Positions 29,446 through 29,864 of a stretch of 29,864 nt of DNA are shown here, piece by piece. Both the position numbers and the translations under genes were made by a program. Below the pieces are notes generated by a model, which did not search any database, had not been told where the DNA came from, and saw only the letters and a program-made list of their open reading frames with translations. Source of the DNA: Saccoglossus kowalevskii (taxonomy: Eukaryota; Hemichordata; Enteropneusta; Harrimaniidae); contig NW_003119928.1 of the NCBI RefSeq assembly GCF_000003605.2, forward strand, positions 97,386 through 127,249, written 5' to 3'. Each line of letters begins with the position of its first letter. The stretch's first letter is position 1.

Positions 29446-29864
29446 TATTCATTTTCAAAACTCTGACCAATTACAATGCAGTAAAAAGACTCTAGGGCGT
29501 AACCTTCAATCATAAAGCCAATCACACTAAGTACTGAATACGTCATATCTTTTGATTAATCGTTCACTACATTAATAACTACGGATGTCAGAATAGCGAC
29601 GGTATCTTGTAATTAGTTCCAAACCACTGAGCCAAGTTCCGTCCAAAACTTCAAATAGACCTAAACGATGACAGACATAACACAGCAATTCAGCTAATAA
29701 TCAGCTAATTAAGTCGGTTAACAGATACGCGAAAACAAATTCATGACACATCCCTTCACCCAAACTGAGATATGGCTCTCGGCATACACGTTCATAAATC
29801 AAAGATACCGCCTCTACTCATCGTCATACAGGTTAAATACATACTATATAAAGGATAAATCAAA
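29446..29864. other. Right edge, nothing recognised
   Basis: No gene or defined repeat. The final bases (ACTATATAAAGG) hold a TATA-like word on the plus strand, but no downstream sequence is available to judge it. Confidence 0.3.

Overview
The window is metazoan nuclear DNA: AT-rich and intron-bearing, with GT/AG splice sites, a TATA promoter, decayed retroelement sequence, minisatellites and long gene-poor stretches. The style (short exons, CAT and CAA microsatellites, LINE fossils, many ATGGCG motifs) suits a marine invertebrate, but nothing here fixes the phylum.

The one well-supported gene lies on the minus strand from about 13.94 kb (TATA box) to about 8.29 kb (possible poly(A) signal). 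It has five coding exons (13845-13674, 11148-10877, 10593-10396, 9661-9489, 8905-8653). All four junctions are GT/AG and agree in phase, and together they encode 355 residues. It is an iodothyronine deiodinase-like protein. An in-frame TGA at 10410-10408 falls exactly at the family's catalytic selenocysteine and is followed by Pro-Pro, so I read it as Sec210. The N-terminal half is unusual: a methionine-rich, repeat-encoded leader and a roughly 100-residue, apparently helical region stand where vertebrate enzymes carry a membrane anchor. I could not identify a convincing SECIS element by eye.

Left part (0-8 kb): a broken LINE ORF1 (402-785) is followed at once by a truncated RecQ-like helicase start (834-1013) and a GC-rich hairpin. 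There is an AT-rich region around 2.1-2.4 kb, a 30-bp tandem duplication at 3062-3121, an unrecognised but coding-looking minus-strand ORF at 4273-3845, a possible divergent partner at 4423, and a 34-codon ORF with a signal-peptide-like start at 6619.

Right part (14-30 kb): mostly intergenic. It holds a decayed 138-bp minisatellite interrupted by poly-C tracts (17.34-18.34 kb), a perfect 13-bp-arm hairpin (22.03 kb), a diverged duplicated segment (24.51 and 24.92 kb), a cluster of four palindromes (25.24-25.46 kb), a three-copy 220-260-bp repeat with a hairpin in each unit (26.55-27.28 kb), weak gene fragments at 28.16 and 28.90 kb, and a GC-richer patch with a repeated CAAGACT word near 29.3 kb.

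Two motifs recur across the window: the exact CRE palindrome TGACGTCA (seven copies) and an ATGGCG core resembling YY1 sites. No tRNA, rRNA or CRISPR array was seen. The only candidate for a distinctive system is the divergent selenocysteine deiodinase with its novel N-terminal half.
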